This document shows, piece by piece, positions 9,796-19,383 of a stretch of DNA of 64,000 nucleotides. Position 1 is the stretch's first letter; the number at the start of each line of letters is the position of its first letter. The notes under the pieces are model-generated. The model was not told where the DNA came from, searched no databases, and saw nothing but the letters and a program-made list of their open reading frames with translations. This DNA comes from Nilaparvata lugens (Eukaryota > Arthropoda > Insecta > Hemiptera > Delphacidae): the NCBI RefSeq assembly GCF_014356525.2, contig NC_052506.1, positions 16,115,872 to 16,179,871 of the forward strand, read 5' to 3'. Position numbers and translations under genes: made by a program.

Positions 9796-10156
9796 ATCAA
9801 ACTGAGAAAAGAAGAGCCACTTTAATAAAAAACACAACAAAACCAGTAGATACAAATAGAAGCATGTGTGTTGGGCCGCCGTTCTAAGTGAACTGTCTGT
9901 TCCCACGTGGTCTAGTATACGTTCTGCGCATGCTCGGACCATAACGTGGCCGGACACGTTTGAAAAGATCGCTCAGAGAGCGAACGGTAGCTACGTGTGG
10001 CTAGTATAGCAAGCGTTGCCGCGTGGCCGTGGCTGCTATGTGAATTGCTTCATTTGATTAGCTGGGAAGCGATGTTTTGAAAAGTAGCTAGTGTGCGTCC
10101 AGCCACGCACGCCACATGCTGTGTGGCCTTTAATAATTCAGTTACAAACACTGAAT

Positions 10157-10300
10157 TTGAATGATGACGATTGTTCTGACCTGGTGTTGATCTTCTCTAT
10201 ACGAAACAGTTGACTCATGTTACCAATTTATAACCTTGTTGCAAGATTTAACTGTTTCTCAGTCTGATGAAGATCAACATCAGGTCGAAACGATCATCAT
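10157..10300. repeat. Inverted repeat (hairpin of two arms of about 35 bp)
   Basis: The arm at about 10160-10195 (GATTGTTCTGACCTGGTGTT...) pairs with 10266-10298 (...CATCAGGTCGAAACGATCAT). A second pair GAAACAGTT/AACTGTTTC lies inside. The right arm contains CTGATGA and GAAAC, reminiscent of a hammerhead core. It lies between the Harbinger end and the Tigger transposase, so it belongs to Tigger or to a small insertion in it. Confidence 0.65.
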
Positions 10301-10578
10301 TACTCAAAGTAAGTGTTTTTTTCTAATTTGAAAGTTTTTTGAATCATAGTTGAATTATACATTACTAGTGATAAATAAGGGATATATGATACAATAACTA
10401 TGAGAAAAATCAAGATTATCTTATTTAAAAAAGTCAGTTATTTTTGACTGCTTAAATTGGTCCATTCTAGCACAATCAATTGCGTTTTCAATGGATACCA
10501 AGGCAGAGAAAACTGAATCGTCGACATCTCTTGTTGACAAGAAATTACTCAATTCAGCAAAGTGAGATCAAGCTTGCT

Positions 10579-11944
10579 TTAACGAAATTGGCTGAGGAGG
10601 TTGGTCATCGTCGTCGTTGTCATCTCCATCATCATCATCATCATCATCATCATTTTGATTCTCCAAATTGTCCCGACTATATGTTGAGCCAAAATCTCAT
10701 CATCAGTCAATGCACTTGAAATGGCCACATCGTCGTCAACATGAACGAAATCCATGAATGTCAAGTTGTCTTCTTCCTGCTCACCCACAGCACGAGACCA
10801 GTCAGCAGGAGCTATGATGGGCAATTCCTCTGCTTCTGGATGCTGATCACCATAGAATCCGCAGTGAGCAAAACAGTTTTTGATTGTTTGCTGAGAGACG
10901 TTTTTCCAGGATTTATGAGCAATGTTCATGGCATCCAAAATCGAAATTTTATGCTCTCACATATCATCAATACAATCCAACAGTCGAATCATGATTTCTT
11001 TGCGGTAGAACACTTAAAAGTTTTTTATGATCCCCTGGTCCAGTGGTTGCAGACGAGAAGTGGTATTAGGTGGAAGAAATTCCACTCTCACATTTTCAAG
11101 TTCATGCAAATTATTATGAGCTGTACAGTTATCAATCAGCAATAAAATTTTCCGTTTCTGTTGCATCATGTCGTTGTTAAGTCCCAAGAGCCACTCATTG
11201 AACAGTTCTGCTGTCATCCACGCTTTTTTATTAGATCGGTACATGATTAGGGAACGATCGGACGTTCTTAAAATAGCGTGGCTTTGCTGATTTCCCAATT
11301 ATGAATGGTTTAGGTTTCTCGGAACCGTCCATATTCGTGCACAACAGTAGCGTAATTCGTTCTTCGCTGTTCTTGCCACCGTGGCACTTGTCGGTTTTGA
11401 AGCTGAGTGTACAATCAGGAACGCATCTAAAGAATAACTCCGTTTCATATGCGTTAAAGACATCTCGTGGATCGTATTCTGAAATCATTTCAATCAGTTT
11501 CTCTTTCCACTCAATGCGTACAGCTTCTCCAACTTCAGCGATCTCCCCACAAATTTTATGAAATTTGATAGAATTTCTTTTTTTAATTTATCAAGCCATC
11601 CCGTACTTGCCTTGAAACCCGTAATACCCAGTTTCTCCACGAAAAATATTGCTTTCTCCTTCAGCAAAGGGCCTCCAATTGGTACGTTTTTTGAACGGCA
11701 TTGGGAAAACCATTCTAATAAACACTGCTCAAGTTCAGGGTGTTCACTTAGTTTCTGTCTCTTCCATGTTGCTTTCGATGAAGAAGCAGCTAAAACGTCT
11801 CGTTTTTTAAGAATACCACTCAACGTTGATAGCGGAATTCCAAAACATTCTGCCACATCCTCTTTTTACACCACTCGCGACCAATTCAATGACTTGTTTT
11901 TTCTGGAAAACTGATAAACACTTATATTGGGGTCGCGAACTCAT
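10579..11944 (-). pseudogene. pogo/Tigger transposase, four broken pieces
   Basis: From ATG 11944 the N-terminus reads a CENP-B type helix-turn-helix (VFQKKQVIELVASGVK; FGIPLSTLSGILKKRD), then a second HTH region (ELEQCLLEWFSQCR). The DDE_1 domain follows: DVFNAYETELFFR at 11450, LLIDNCTAH and LQPLDQGIIKNF near 11014-11130. The first catalytic Asp (normally FNADET) is Tyr, a GAT to TAT change. Frame breaks occur near 11860, 11500, 11290 and 11000. The C-terminus runs into a trinucleotide repeat read as polymethionine. The gene is dead, but its place between the element's termini identifies the element. Confidence 0.85.
10626..10653. repeat. (ATC)n microsatellite
   Basis: Nine uninterrupted ATC units at the 3' end of the Tigger transposase region. 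It codes for acidic residues in the likely original frame and polymethionine in the frame now open. Confidence 0.9.
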
Positions 11945-12470
11945 AATCGGTTTTTGAACTACCGTATAACTGAATAAAATATGTAAATGTGTATACAAAA
12001 CGTGGAAGCGGAAATGCAGTTTATGTAACCCGTACCAAGTTGAACTTTGAACTGAATTGAATGTCGAAGTTCAATGACTGAAGAATGCATTGATCTATTT
12101 TTAGATTATGACTTCAGCACTGGAGAATTGGTGAGAATTATTTTGGCAGTTCTGCCAAATTAATCAACGCAAAATTTCGTATGAATCGTGAGAATTGGAG
12201 CTGCTGAACGCATGTGCGCATAACCCTCTCTCCCATTCTCTTGCGAGAGAAATACGCCATCTCTCCCACTCCGTGGTAACTTCGAATTATAGAGTGTTAT
12301 GACCGACGTTACTTCGAATTACAGAGTCTCAGGATTGACCAGAACCAGCAGATTTACTTCGAATTATGGAGGGGACCAAAATACATTGTTTTTCTACGAA
12401 TTAAAGAAGTTTTTTCAAGGGACCGGAGCTCTTCGAATTATAGAAGGTTCGAATTATCGAAGTTCTACTG

Positions 12471-12815
12471 TACTTTTAAGTGATTGTACAATGATTTACA
12501 ATGATTTAAGTGGGAAAAATTGTGATTTAAAAACTACTTGAAAATCATTTGAAATCACTTTCAAATGATTAAATAAGTTCTTAAAAATAATTTAGAATCA
12601 TCAATTTATGTACTTTTTAAATCACTTCAAAGCATTTCAAACTAGATTCAAATCACTTTTAAATTACTTTTAAGTTATTGTACAATGATTTAAGTGGGCA
12701 AAATTGTGATTCATAAACTACTTGAAAATCATTTAAAATCACTTTCAAATGATTAAATAAGTTCTTAAAAATCATTTAGAATCATCGATTTATGTACTTT
12801 TTAAATCACTTCTAT
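12471..12815. repeat. AT-rich tandem repeat, monomer about 186 bp
   Basis: A partial monomer (12471-12602), a full one (12603-12788) and the start of a third (12789-12815) follow each other, each beginning TTTATGTACTTTTTAAATC. The unit is rich in TTTCAAATGATT-type words. Copies also occur at 3620-3696 and, more diverged, at 340-480. It is the target DNA of the Tigger insertion. Confidence 0.75.
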
Positions 12816-13190
12816 CTTATATAATGTTAGCTTTGGGACACATATCTTGTGAACCGACAATGCTATCCTAACATTTTTTTTTTTTTTGTTTGACAGGTCC
12901 AACTCTTTTCTAGTGCTGTACGAGAGATTTTCGCAATAACTGTATTAAACATTTTTTTATGATTTTTCAAAAAAAAAAATTGTTTTTGTTTCTTAAAAAA
13001 GTTGGTTTTTATTATTTTTTTTTTTGGATTTTTAAACATTTTTAAAGGAAAATCTCCTGATAGGAACTACCAAATGATATGGCGAACTTGTCCTTAAAAT
13101 TTGAAATTGGTATTTCTAGTGGTTCTTGAGTAATGTGTCCCCAAATCTTGAAAAAGGTAATTTTTTAGGAATCTACTCACCACTACTGCC
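12816..13190. other. Non-coding stretch with long T and A runs
   Basis: Homopolymer runs at 12877-12891, 12968-12980 and 13016-13025; no frame or family motif. It ends at the 3' end of the Mutator-like gene. Confidence 0.5.
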
Positions 13191-13194
13191 CTCC

Positions 13195-14575
13195 TGCAAA
13201 GTAAGATGGGTTATCTGGGTCCTCATCTGCCTCATACCGGTCTTCCAGGTTTCTTCTGGCCAATGATCTCTTCTGTCTAATTTTTTTCTCAATATCCTGA
13301 ACCTTTTTTTCTGCTTTCAAAACTCACTGCTGGTCCAATCGTTCCATCGCTTTTGCTAAATTGTACCCCACTTTCAGCCCCAACTGTTCAAAAAGTGCCC
13401 ATCATTAAAAGCAAGCACAGCAGCATATACCCCAAACTTCAAAATTGGTAGAGTCACAAATGTTCGTTTGGGAAGTAGGGACCATACAACATTGTTCAAA
13501 GACTCATTTGGGTTTTGCCCTTCAAACATCTACTCAATAAATTTGGATCAGCTAGGCTCTGGAAGATTGTTTTCACTTCATCCATTACTGCAGCAGGCAA
13601 ATGGAAATGCTTATTATGATCATAAGCCTCCTTATTTTCTGATGCAATGAGATACTTACACCATGTGTCTTTGCTTTTAGAACAAAGCTGATGAGTAGGA
13701 ATCTCATTCATTGACTTTACATGAAAGTACACAGACCAAACTGCAGCCTGCATGGATTCAAGGCTGTGTACATTTCTTCTAATGGCCAGACCATAGAATA
13801 TTTGTATTTTTTTCATTGCCAAATCAGTAAGGCGCCCTTTCCCTGAAAGAGGTTTTCCATCTGAAAGCTTGAGTCCTCGTTTCCTGTTCAAGTCACGTAG
13901 CTGTGCTCTCATACGCTTTTACACATGCCCTACACATTCAAGCTTTTGAATTGCAAATTCACCATAAGGCTTGCCCTCACAAACAGCCTTGTAGGCATTC
14001 GAATCACCATCTCCTAAATAATCAACATATCTCACATTATGCTTTTGGATAGATCGTTGAAAAATCTTGACTGCTCCTTCCACCTCCATTCCTCCACTTG
14101 TACCGATGTAATTGGTAATGCAATTGTCAGTATGGTCATTCTGGTTTCTTCCTGGACATCTACAATATTTTGACATGGGGTGGATATCTAAAACCTTCCC
14201 AGTATCTGCAGAAGTAACAGATACAATACCATTCAGACTAACATGGCCCCTCTTTTGCCATGATCCATCAACTCCTACACACAAATCTATAACATTCTCA
14301 TTTGCCTCTACTGCCTCTGCAACTGCACATCTCATTGAATCCTCACAGAGGGTTTGAGTAGTATTTCCTAAAATATTTTCATGGATTGCATATTTTGAAG
14401 GAGGTGGTGGGAGATTCAAAATACCACAAAGAGTTTGTGCTGCAGTGTAGCCCTTCCCAATAGCTCTAAGACCAAGCACCAATCTTATATTTATATCAAA
14501 AAGTCTCTTCTCCTTGCCATCTTCTGATTTGATTATCACTGGTTCAGTGTTTGTGAAAGACTCATCACACTCTAA
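13195..14575 (-). pseudogene. Mutator-like transposase pseudogene
   Basis: The minus-strand reading starts after a TTTAG acceptor near 14575 and gives ECDESF, then DINIRLVLGLRAIGKGYTAA, VGVDGSWQKRGH (first catalytic Asp region) and YVDYLGDGDSNAY (second). This order is typical of the metazoan Mutator-like transposase domain. A TAA at 13919-13921 sits where CVGHVQKRM is expected (CAA to TAA). Near 13500 a small deletion shifts the frame; the sequence beyond still reads NESLNNVVWSLLPKR and FGVYAAVLAFNDG, then a TGA near 13325 and a C-terminal EKKVQDIEKKIRQKR. At least three lesions. No inverted ends were identified. Confidence 0.8.
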
Positions 14576-14599
14576 ACAATTAATAACTTTACATAAAAA

Positions 14600-15420
14600 A
14601 ATTACATAACTTCAAAATTGATGAATAAATCCTTTACTTTAACATTCATAATTAACATAGTAATGCGACGAATTTTACTCTATGGCTGGAGCTCCAAATT
14701 AAAATTTTCAAGTGTCTCGTCTTCATTGACTTCAGCAGACGATTGTTTCTTCTTCTTTTCTCCATGTCTGTGAACAAAAATTGAATCAACTTTATTTTAA
14801 TATCATCTTTATTGTATAACTTCAGGTACAAAAATAAGTCAAAACGGAAGCATTTGACCTGTAGGTCTACAGCAGATCAAGTTCAAAGGAAAACAAAATT
14901 GGAACCTTAGTTATGTACATTATCAATCAATCAATCAATCAATAATTATTATGAAGAATGTCATCTAAATTTGGAAAGAACATGTTTACTTCACTTATCT
15001 GTTAGAAATACAAAGTTATTGTCATAAGAGCTCGTGGTATTCAATCCTTTCAGTTGCTCTCCTAAAAATGTAATTTTTCACTTCTAGATGAATTCTACTA
15101 GAATATTTTAATGACGACTCTGTATTTCAAATCAATAAAACAAAAAAATAGAATATCAAATCAATGGGTGAAACCTATCTCAATAGGGACATGGGACAGT
15201 CAAGCGAGAACAATACAACTGCAATACCCTTTGGCAGGTAGATTTAGCACATTTTCGACACTTTGCATTTAGAATTTTACTTATATTTGGAAAGATAGAG
15301 CTCATTTAGAAAAATGGTTTAATTTCATTATTATGGAACATAATTTTGAGCCAATTCAAATATTATCAAAGAACAATTATAGTACAGCTTTACTATTCTA
15401 CTACCTAATAACAGAATATC
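14600..15420. other. Non-coding AT-rich stretch
   Basis: It holds an (ATCA)n run at 14922-14942 and a possible small exon at about 14690-14770 on minus (lysine-rich) that could belong to the Mutator-like gene; this is not demonstrated. Nothing else is seen. Confidence 0.35.
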
Positions 15421-15423
15421 TAT

Positions 15424-16714
15424 TCAGAATTTATTCTCTGTCCAGCAATAAGAAGTGACTGATTCCTTGTTCAACTGTGACTTACTATGACCTCTCACAA
15501 CTGAAAAATTCTGTACATAAATTTGTCTTGAATAATAAGTTGATTGGTCTGGCAATTTGGGGATTGGAAGATTTTTCTGGCAGTCGAAGGATAAGATAAG
15601 AAGATTTTCGTCTGTGTCCTGGAGTTTATTATAGAACGCTTTTGCACGCAATTATTTATGTACACGTTTCTCAATCAACAAGTTAGACTTTCTACCTGGA
15701 TCACTTTCAGCTTTGATTTTTTCTTGTAGGCACAAGCACGTAGAACAAACATCAGTTCGAGGAGATCGAAAACCCAAATTATAGTTGGTATTGAAAATGT
15801 ACGGAAGTATGATTCCTTGACAGGTACATTTCCATTTTCAGCTGAATACATCATGAACAATTTCTTGATACTCAAATCAGAGGACAAATATTTTCTATTA
15901 CTCTCTTTTCGACAATAGTAGCTCTCAATGCACTGCAATTTTTCAATAAACTTCATGACATTAATCTTTTTTGAAGCAAATTCTGCTGTCCTCTTAAAAC
16001 CTCCCCTTTTCTCAGTTATAAAGCCCTGTTCATGGAATGTTTTTGTAATATTATTGACTCTGAATCTGGATATGCCCAGAATACCAATGAATGCATTCAA
16101 ACAAACAGGCACCCTCTCCTTCTTTTTATTTAATACAAAATAACGTGTACTCCTCATTTGTTTCTTGTACTTGGATACTTCATTTTGATTTTTCCGTTGA
16201 TTTGGACGCCTTCTCCTCACATTCACAATCTCAACATATTTTAAAACGAAATTATTCTGATATTCTTTTTCTGTCTTTTTATAGAATAAAGAATGAAACT
16301 TTTTCAAATCACACATATCAAGCGAACAACATTGAAAGGATTGACTGTTGTGTCCACAAGTTGGTTTGTCCGGCATACTCTTGGGCTTGTACCTAAAACC
16401 AAAGAAAGCAACTTTTAGGTTATGCCTAATTTGTTTGCTCTCTTCTGGCTTAGTAAGTTATATTAATTTTAAGTAGCTTAGTTTAAAAAGTGAAAGCTCC
16501 CACAATCATTCCTATTTAGAAATTGTATCATCTGTCATGCAATAATTAGAGAAATTACAAGAATCTAAAACAGAACAAGGGATGAAAGCATGGTTTGTAG
16601 TTATACTGAAACTTACCGTTCTGTCTTCAATTTAGCTTTCTTCTACTGCAATGGTGACTTTTTAGGTTTTCTAGCTCTCTCATTACTCTGCACTGGCGTC
16701 ACTGAGATATCCAT
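15424..16714 (-). pseudogene. DUF7869-like gene, copy 3, with intron
   Basis: ATG 16714 begins exon 1, which ends at 16617 with an AACG/GTAAGT donor; exon 2 starts at 16392 after TTTTAG. The codon split across the junction is consistent. Exon 1 has one TAG (LQ-stop-KKAK). Exon 2 has VCLNAFIGILGISRFRVNNI, then YYCRKESNRKYLSSDLSIKKLF, the family N-terminal blocks. After a frame change near 15670 the reading continues with ILSFDCQKNLPIP, containing the proposed first acidic residue. The DxC-QNKN and GH blocks are not present below 15424. It lies between the Mutator-like gene and the next DUF7869-like element. Confidence 0.7.
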
Positions 16715-16879
16715 TGAACAAAAGATTCTATCACAATAAAATAAATTGACTCCAATAAAGATTCTAACCACTCAATACTCGAATATTCTGCAGCTATGGA
16801 CTGCTTTGCTACAATGATGTTTGACAGGAGTCACATGACCTGAATGCTGCTCTCTCATTGGCTACAGCTGCCTAACTGA

Positions 16880-17063
16880 CAAAACTCACATTATCCTACG
16901 GATATTGTCAGTTTTGACACTAACCCACAACTTTTGGTTCCATTTTATGTGGGATAATGTGATTTTAGAGAAGAACTATTAGCACCATTGAATTTCTCGC
17001 ATCTTTTTCTGTAGGAATCCAGTGCTAACTAAATTTCGTAAAAAATGGATAATGTGAGTTTTG
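16880..17063. repeat. Perfect 17-bp inverted repeat
   Basis: CAAAACTCACATTATCC at 16880-16896 is repeated in inverse at 17047-17063. The 150 bp between hold further partial copies (GGGATAATGTGATTTT). It could be the end of the copy 3 element or a small MITE. Confidence 0.6.
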
Positions 17064-17822
17064 ATTGTAGACCCCTCTTATCTCCATCTGATCTAATGTA
17101 AACAAATTATAGTAAGATTCACATCAATGTGTCAGCATTATTTGAATGGGGAGCATTGATGCTATTAATGAGGTATACTGACAGTTTCAAGTGAATATCA
17201 ACGAACTGTTATGCCGGGTCTACACGACAACGATATTTGCATAAACTTGGCTCAAAGACAGGTTTACGCAAATCTGGCTTTGAGCCAAGTTTGCTCAAAC
17301 CTCTGTTCACACGGCACCAACTTTGACTATTTTTTTCATATTGCGTTTCAACTAATATTTTCATTTAACTGCATACAACGATACAACATGTACATGATAC
17401 AACGATATACATTATATTTCATGTCAGATTCATTATAAATAAGCCCAGTTTCACACTTTCAATCTAACATATTAGACACGGTGAAAAGCCAGATGTCAAA
17501 AAAATTGTGGGGTGTGCAACTGAGCTAACCCTTTTATTTACAAAAATATAAATCCAGATTATTTATATTAATACATATTATAATATCATACAAATATAAA
17601 ATATTCAGTAGTAAAATATTTATAGTTTACTCACTTTATTATAGACTGCATTATCTGGGAAGATTGTTTAGAAGACTTTACGAACATAATGTTATTGAAC
17701 ATTCTCCAAGTTTTTCCACATATTTACACACAATTCAATTTTAGTTTTCAAGTTTTAATTTTTTGTCACTGTTATTAAAAAAGTTTTGTATTAAAGTAAG
17801 CTGTATTATAGATTCATTTAAA

Positions 17823-19340
17823 TTACATATTATCTTCATCACTGTTAATGGAATCATGCTCCATGTCCCTTTCACACAACTCCAAATAGAATTTTTTGTA
17901 GTTTTCTGACAGAAAAGGACACATTGCTAGTAAGTCCTTTTTTCTCATCACTAATAGTAGGTTTTTTTACTATTCTTGGAAGTGCTAACACAGGTGGAAG
18001 CTTGGAAATTTTCATCGATTTTTCAAAGACATACACATCAGTTGGCACAATGAACTCACTATGTCCTTCTTTTATATATAAAACTGATGGATTGATGAAA
18101 CGATTGACACTAGTCAGTGAAAGTTTACTGATATTCAATTTTTTTTGTGTTGATGAATTGATCAGCCAATGCCGAAAAATCGAAGAAATCATCTTCTTTC
18201 ATTTCAACAGGGATAAAGGGGTTTGTTGGTCTTGAAGATGTTATTAGCTCATTGATGTCATTGGGGACCATTGTCTTGAAGCCTGACTTTTTGCGTTTTT
18301 CTATTAAACCAAAGTCCTTATCACATGCCATGAAGCTGTGACCTGATACAAGAAATTTTAATTCAATTGAATCGACATATTTTTTTGAAACTAGATAAAT
18401 CATTGTCATGAGGATCATCCTATTTTTATTTTGCGAAGCACAATTATCAGCCCATATGAGGAGATTTCTCTGAGCAAAGTACCCTGATGAAATTACTTTG
18501 AAGAAACAGGATGCAATGTTACTCCCTCCTCTCCCACTTATTCCTTCATGCCAAAGACACATATATACGATTTATTATTTGTTGAATCATGCATACAGAA
18601 GTTATAGCAAGATAGCTGTCTTGAATAAAACATGTTTGAATGTGTAAGTGTTGGCACAAATATCACTTGCTGCATGTCCATACTTAAAGAACAAAAATCA
18701 GTATTTGAAGGTTCTTGGGTTTTTTTCTTTTCTTCACGCATCATCGAAACTGCCTTTTCTGCCCTTGCTTGATGCAATTGTAAATCGATGTTGAATTTTT
18801 TTTCAAGCATGGGATCAGAAGTTGCTTTCATGGATGAATGGAGTCTGTCACATTTCTGACATGTTTGAGTCCGCGGTTTTCTGAATGTGAGTTTAGGAAA
18901 GTCTTTCTTAAAAACTTGATCATAGAACCAGTATGAAACTTTACTTTCTGGATACTTAGACTTGAATGTCTTATAAAGTCTACTGACATTCAAGTCTGGA
19001 CTGAGGTACTCCTTGGATGATTTTTTTCGACTGTAGTGGCTCAATTCTCTTGGGAACATGCAAATGTGGTTTCTTACTAAGTTTCTGTCCTCTTCTGTGA
19101 ATTTATTTTTCATAGCATTACTACCTTCAGATTTTCCCCATTCATCAGTGAAAACGAGATTACTTTGTTTCTTTTTTGTCTGTAAAGTCTGCAGCTTTGA
19201 TGGAGTAATAGCAAAGATGTCTCTGAAAGATTTTGAGCATATTTGAATGTGATTTCCTTTGCTATCTGGAATAGTGTAGGTCACTGTTACCTGTCTTCTA
19301 CTATTTGCAGGGTCTTCATATTGAAGAATAAAGAATTCGA
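17823..19340 (-). pseudogene. DUF7869-like gene, copy 4 (main part)
   Basis: Starting near 19340 (EDPANSRRQVTVTY), the minus strand reads FPRELSHYSRKKSSKEYLSPDL, TQTCQKCDRLHSSM, LSMDMQQVIFVP, EGISGRGGSN, WADNCASQNKNR and SGHSFMACDKDFG, the full order of family blocks. Frame shifts lie near 18545, 18130 and 17930; the last restores a tail of CPFLSENYKKFY type and a stop at 17823. All are single-base shifts. The upstream part is cut by the senataxin-like copy at about 19350, and the first exon lies 5 kb away at 24465. Confidence 0.8.
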
Positions 19341-19383
19341 TTATAATGAGCGTCATTTGATAAATATTTGGAGAAGCAGATTC

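Larger units (their letters stand above)
4193..10129. mobile_element. PIF/Harbinger element nested in Tigger
   Basis: The proposed ends are AGGCC (4193) and GGCCT (10129), flanked by TTA at 4190-4192 and 10130-10132. PIF/Harbinger elements duplicate a three-base TWA target. The inverted ends match only over about five bases plus a loose CACAC region, so the limits are tentative. The content is strong: broken pieces of a Harbinger transposase on plus (4320-4420, 5437-5570, 9155-9225) and a MADF-BESS protein on minus (9291-9795), the usual two-gene layout of animal Harbingers. Most of the transposase C-terminus is missing. Confidence 0.6.
3697..12470 (-). mobile_element. pogo/Tigger transposon, 8.8 kb, carrying nested insertions
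   Basis: Both ends begin with the identical 20 bases CAGTAGAACTTCGATAATTC (3697-3716 on plus, 12451-12470 on minus), flanked by TA on each side (3695-3696, 12471-12472). This is the end type and TA target of pogo/Tigger elements. Near both ends the unit TTCGAATTATAGA recurs in many variants. The transposase gene lies at 10579-11944 on the minus strand. Much of the length comes from a Harbinger element at 4193-10129, itself carrying a MITE and a densovirus. The uninterrupted target can be read in the neighbouring repeat copy near 12660. Confidence 0.9.

Noticed and set aside
10266..10298. Functional hammerhead ribozyme
   Set aside because: CTGATGA and GAAAC are present, but no stem III with a cleavage triplet could be drawn.
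10579..10650. Polymethionine or polyhistidine protein
   Set aside because: Both are readings of the (ATC)n microsatellite in the Tigger C-terminal region.
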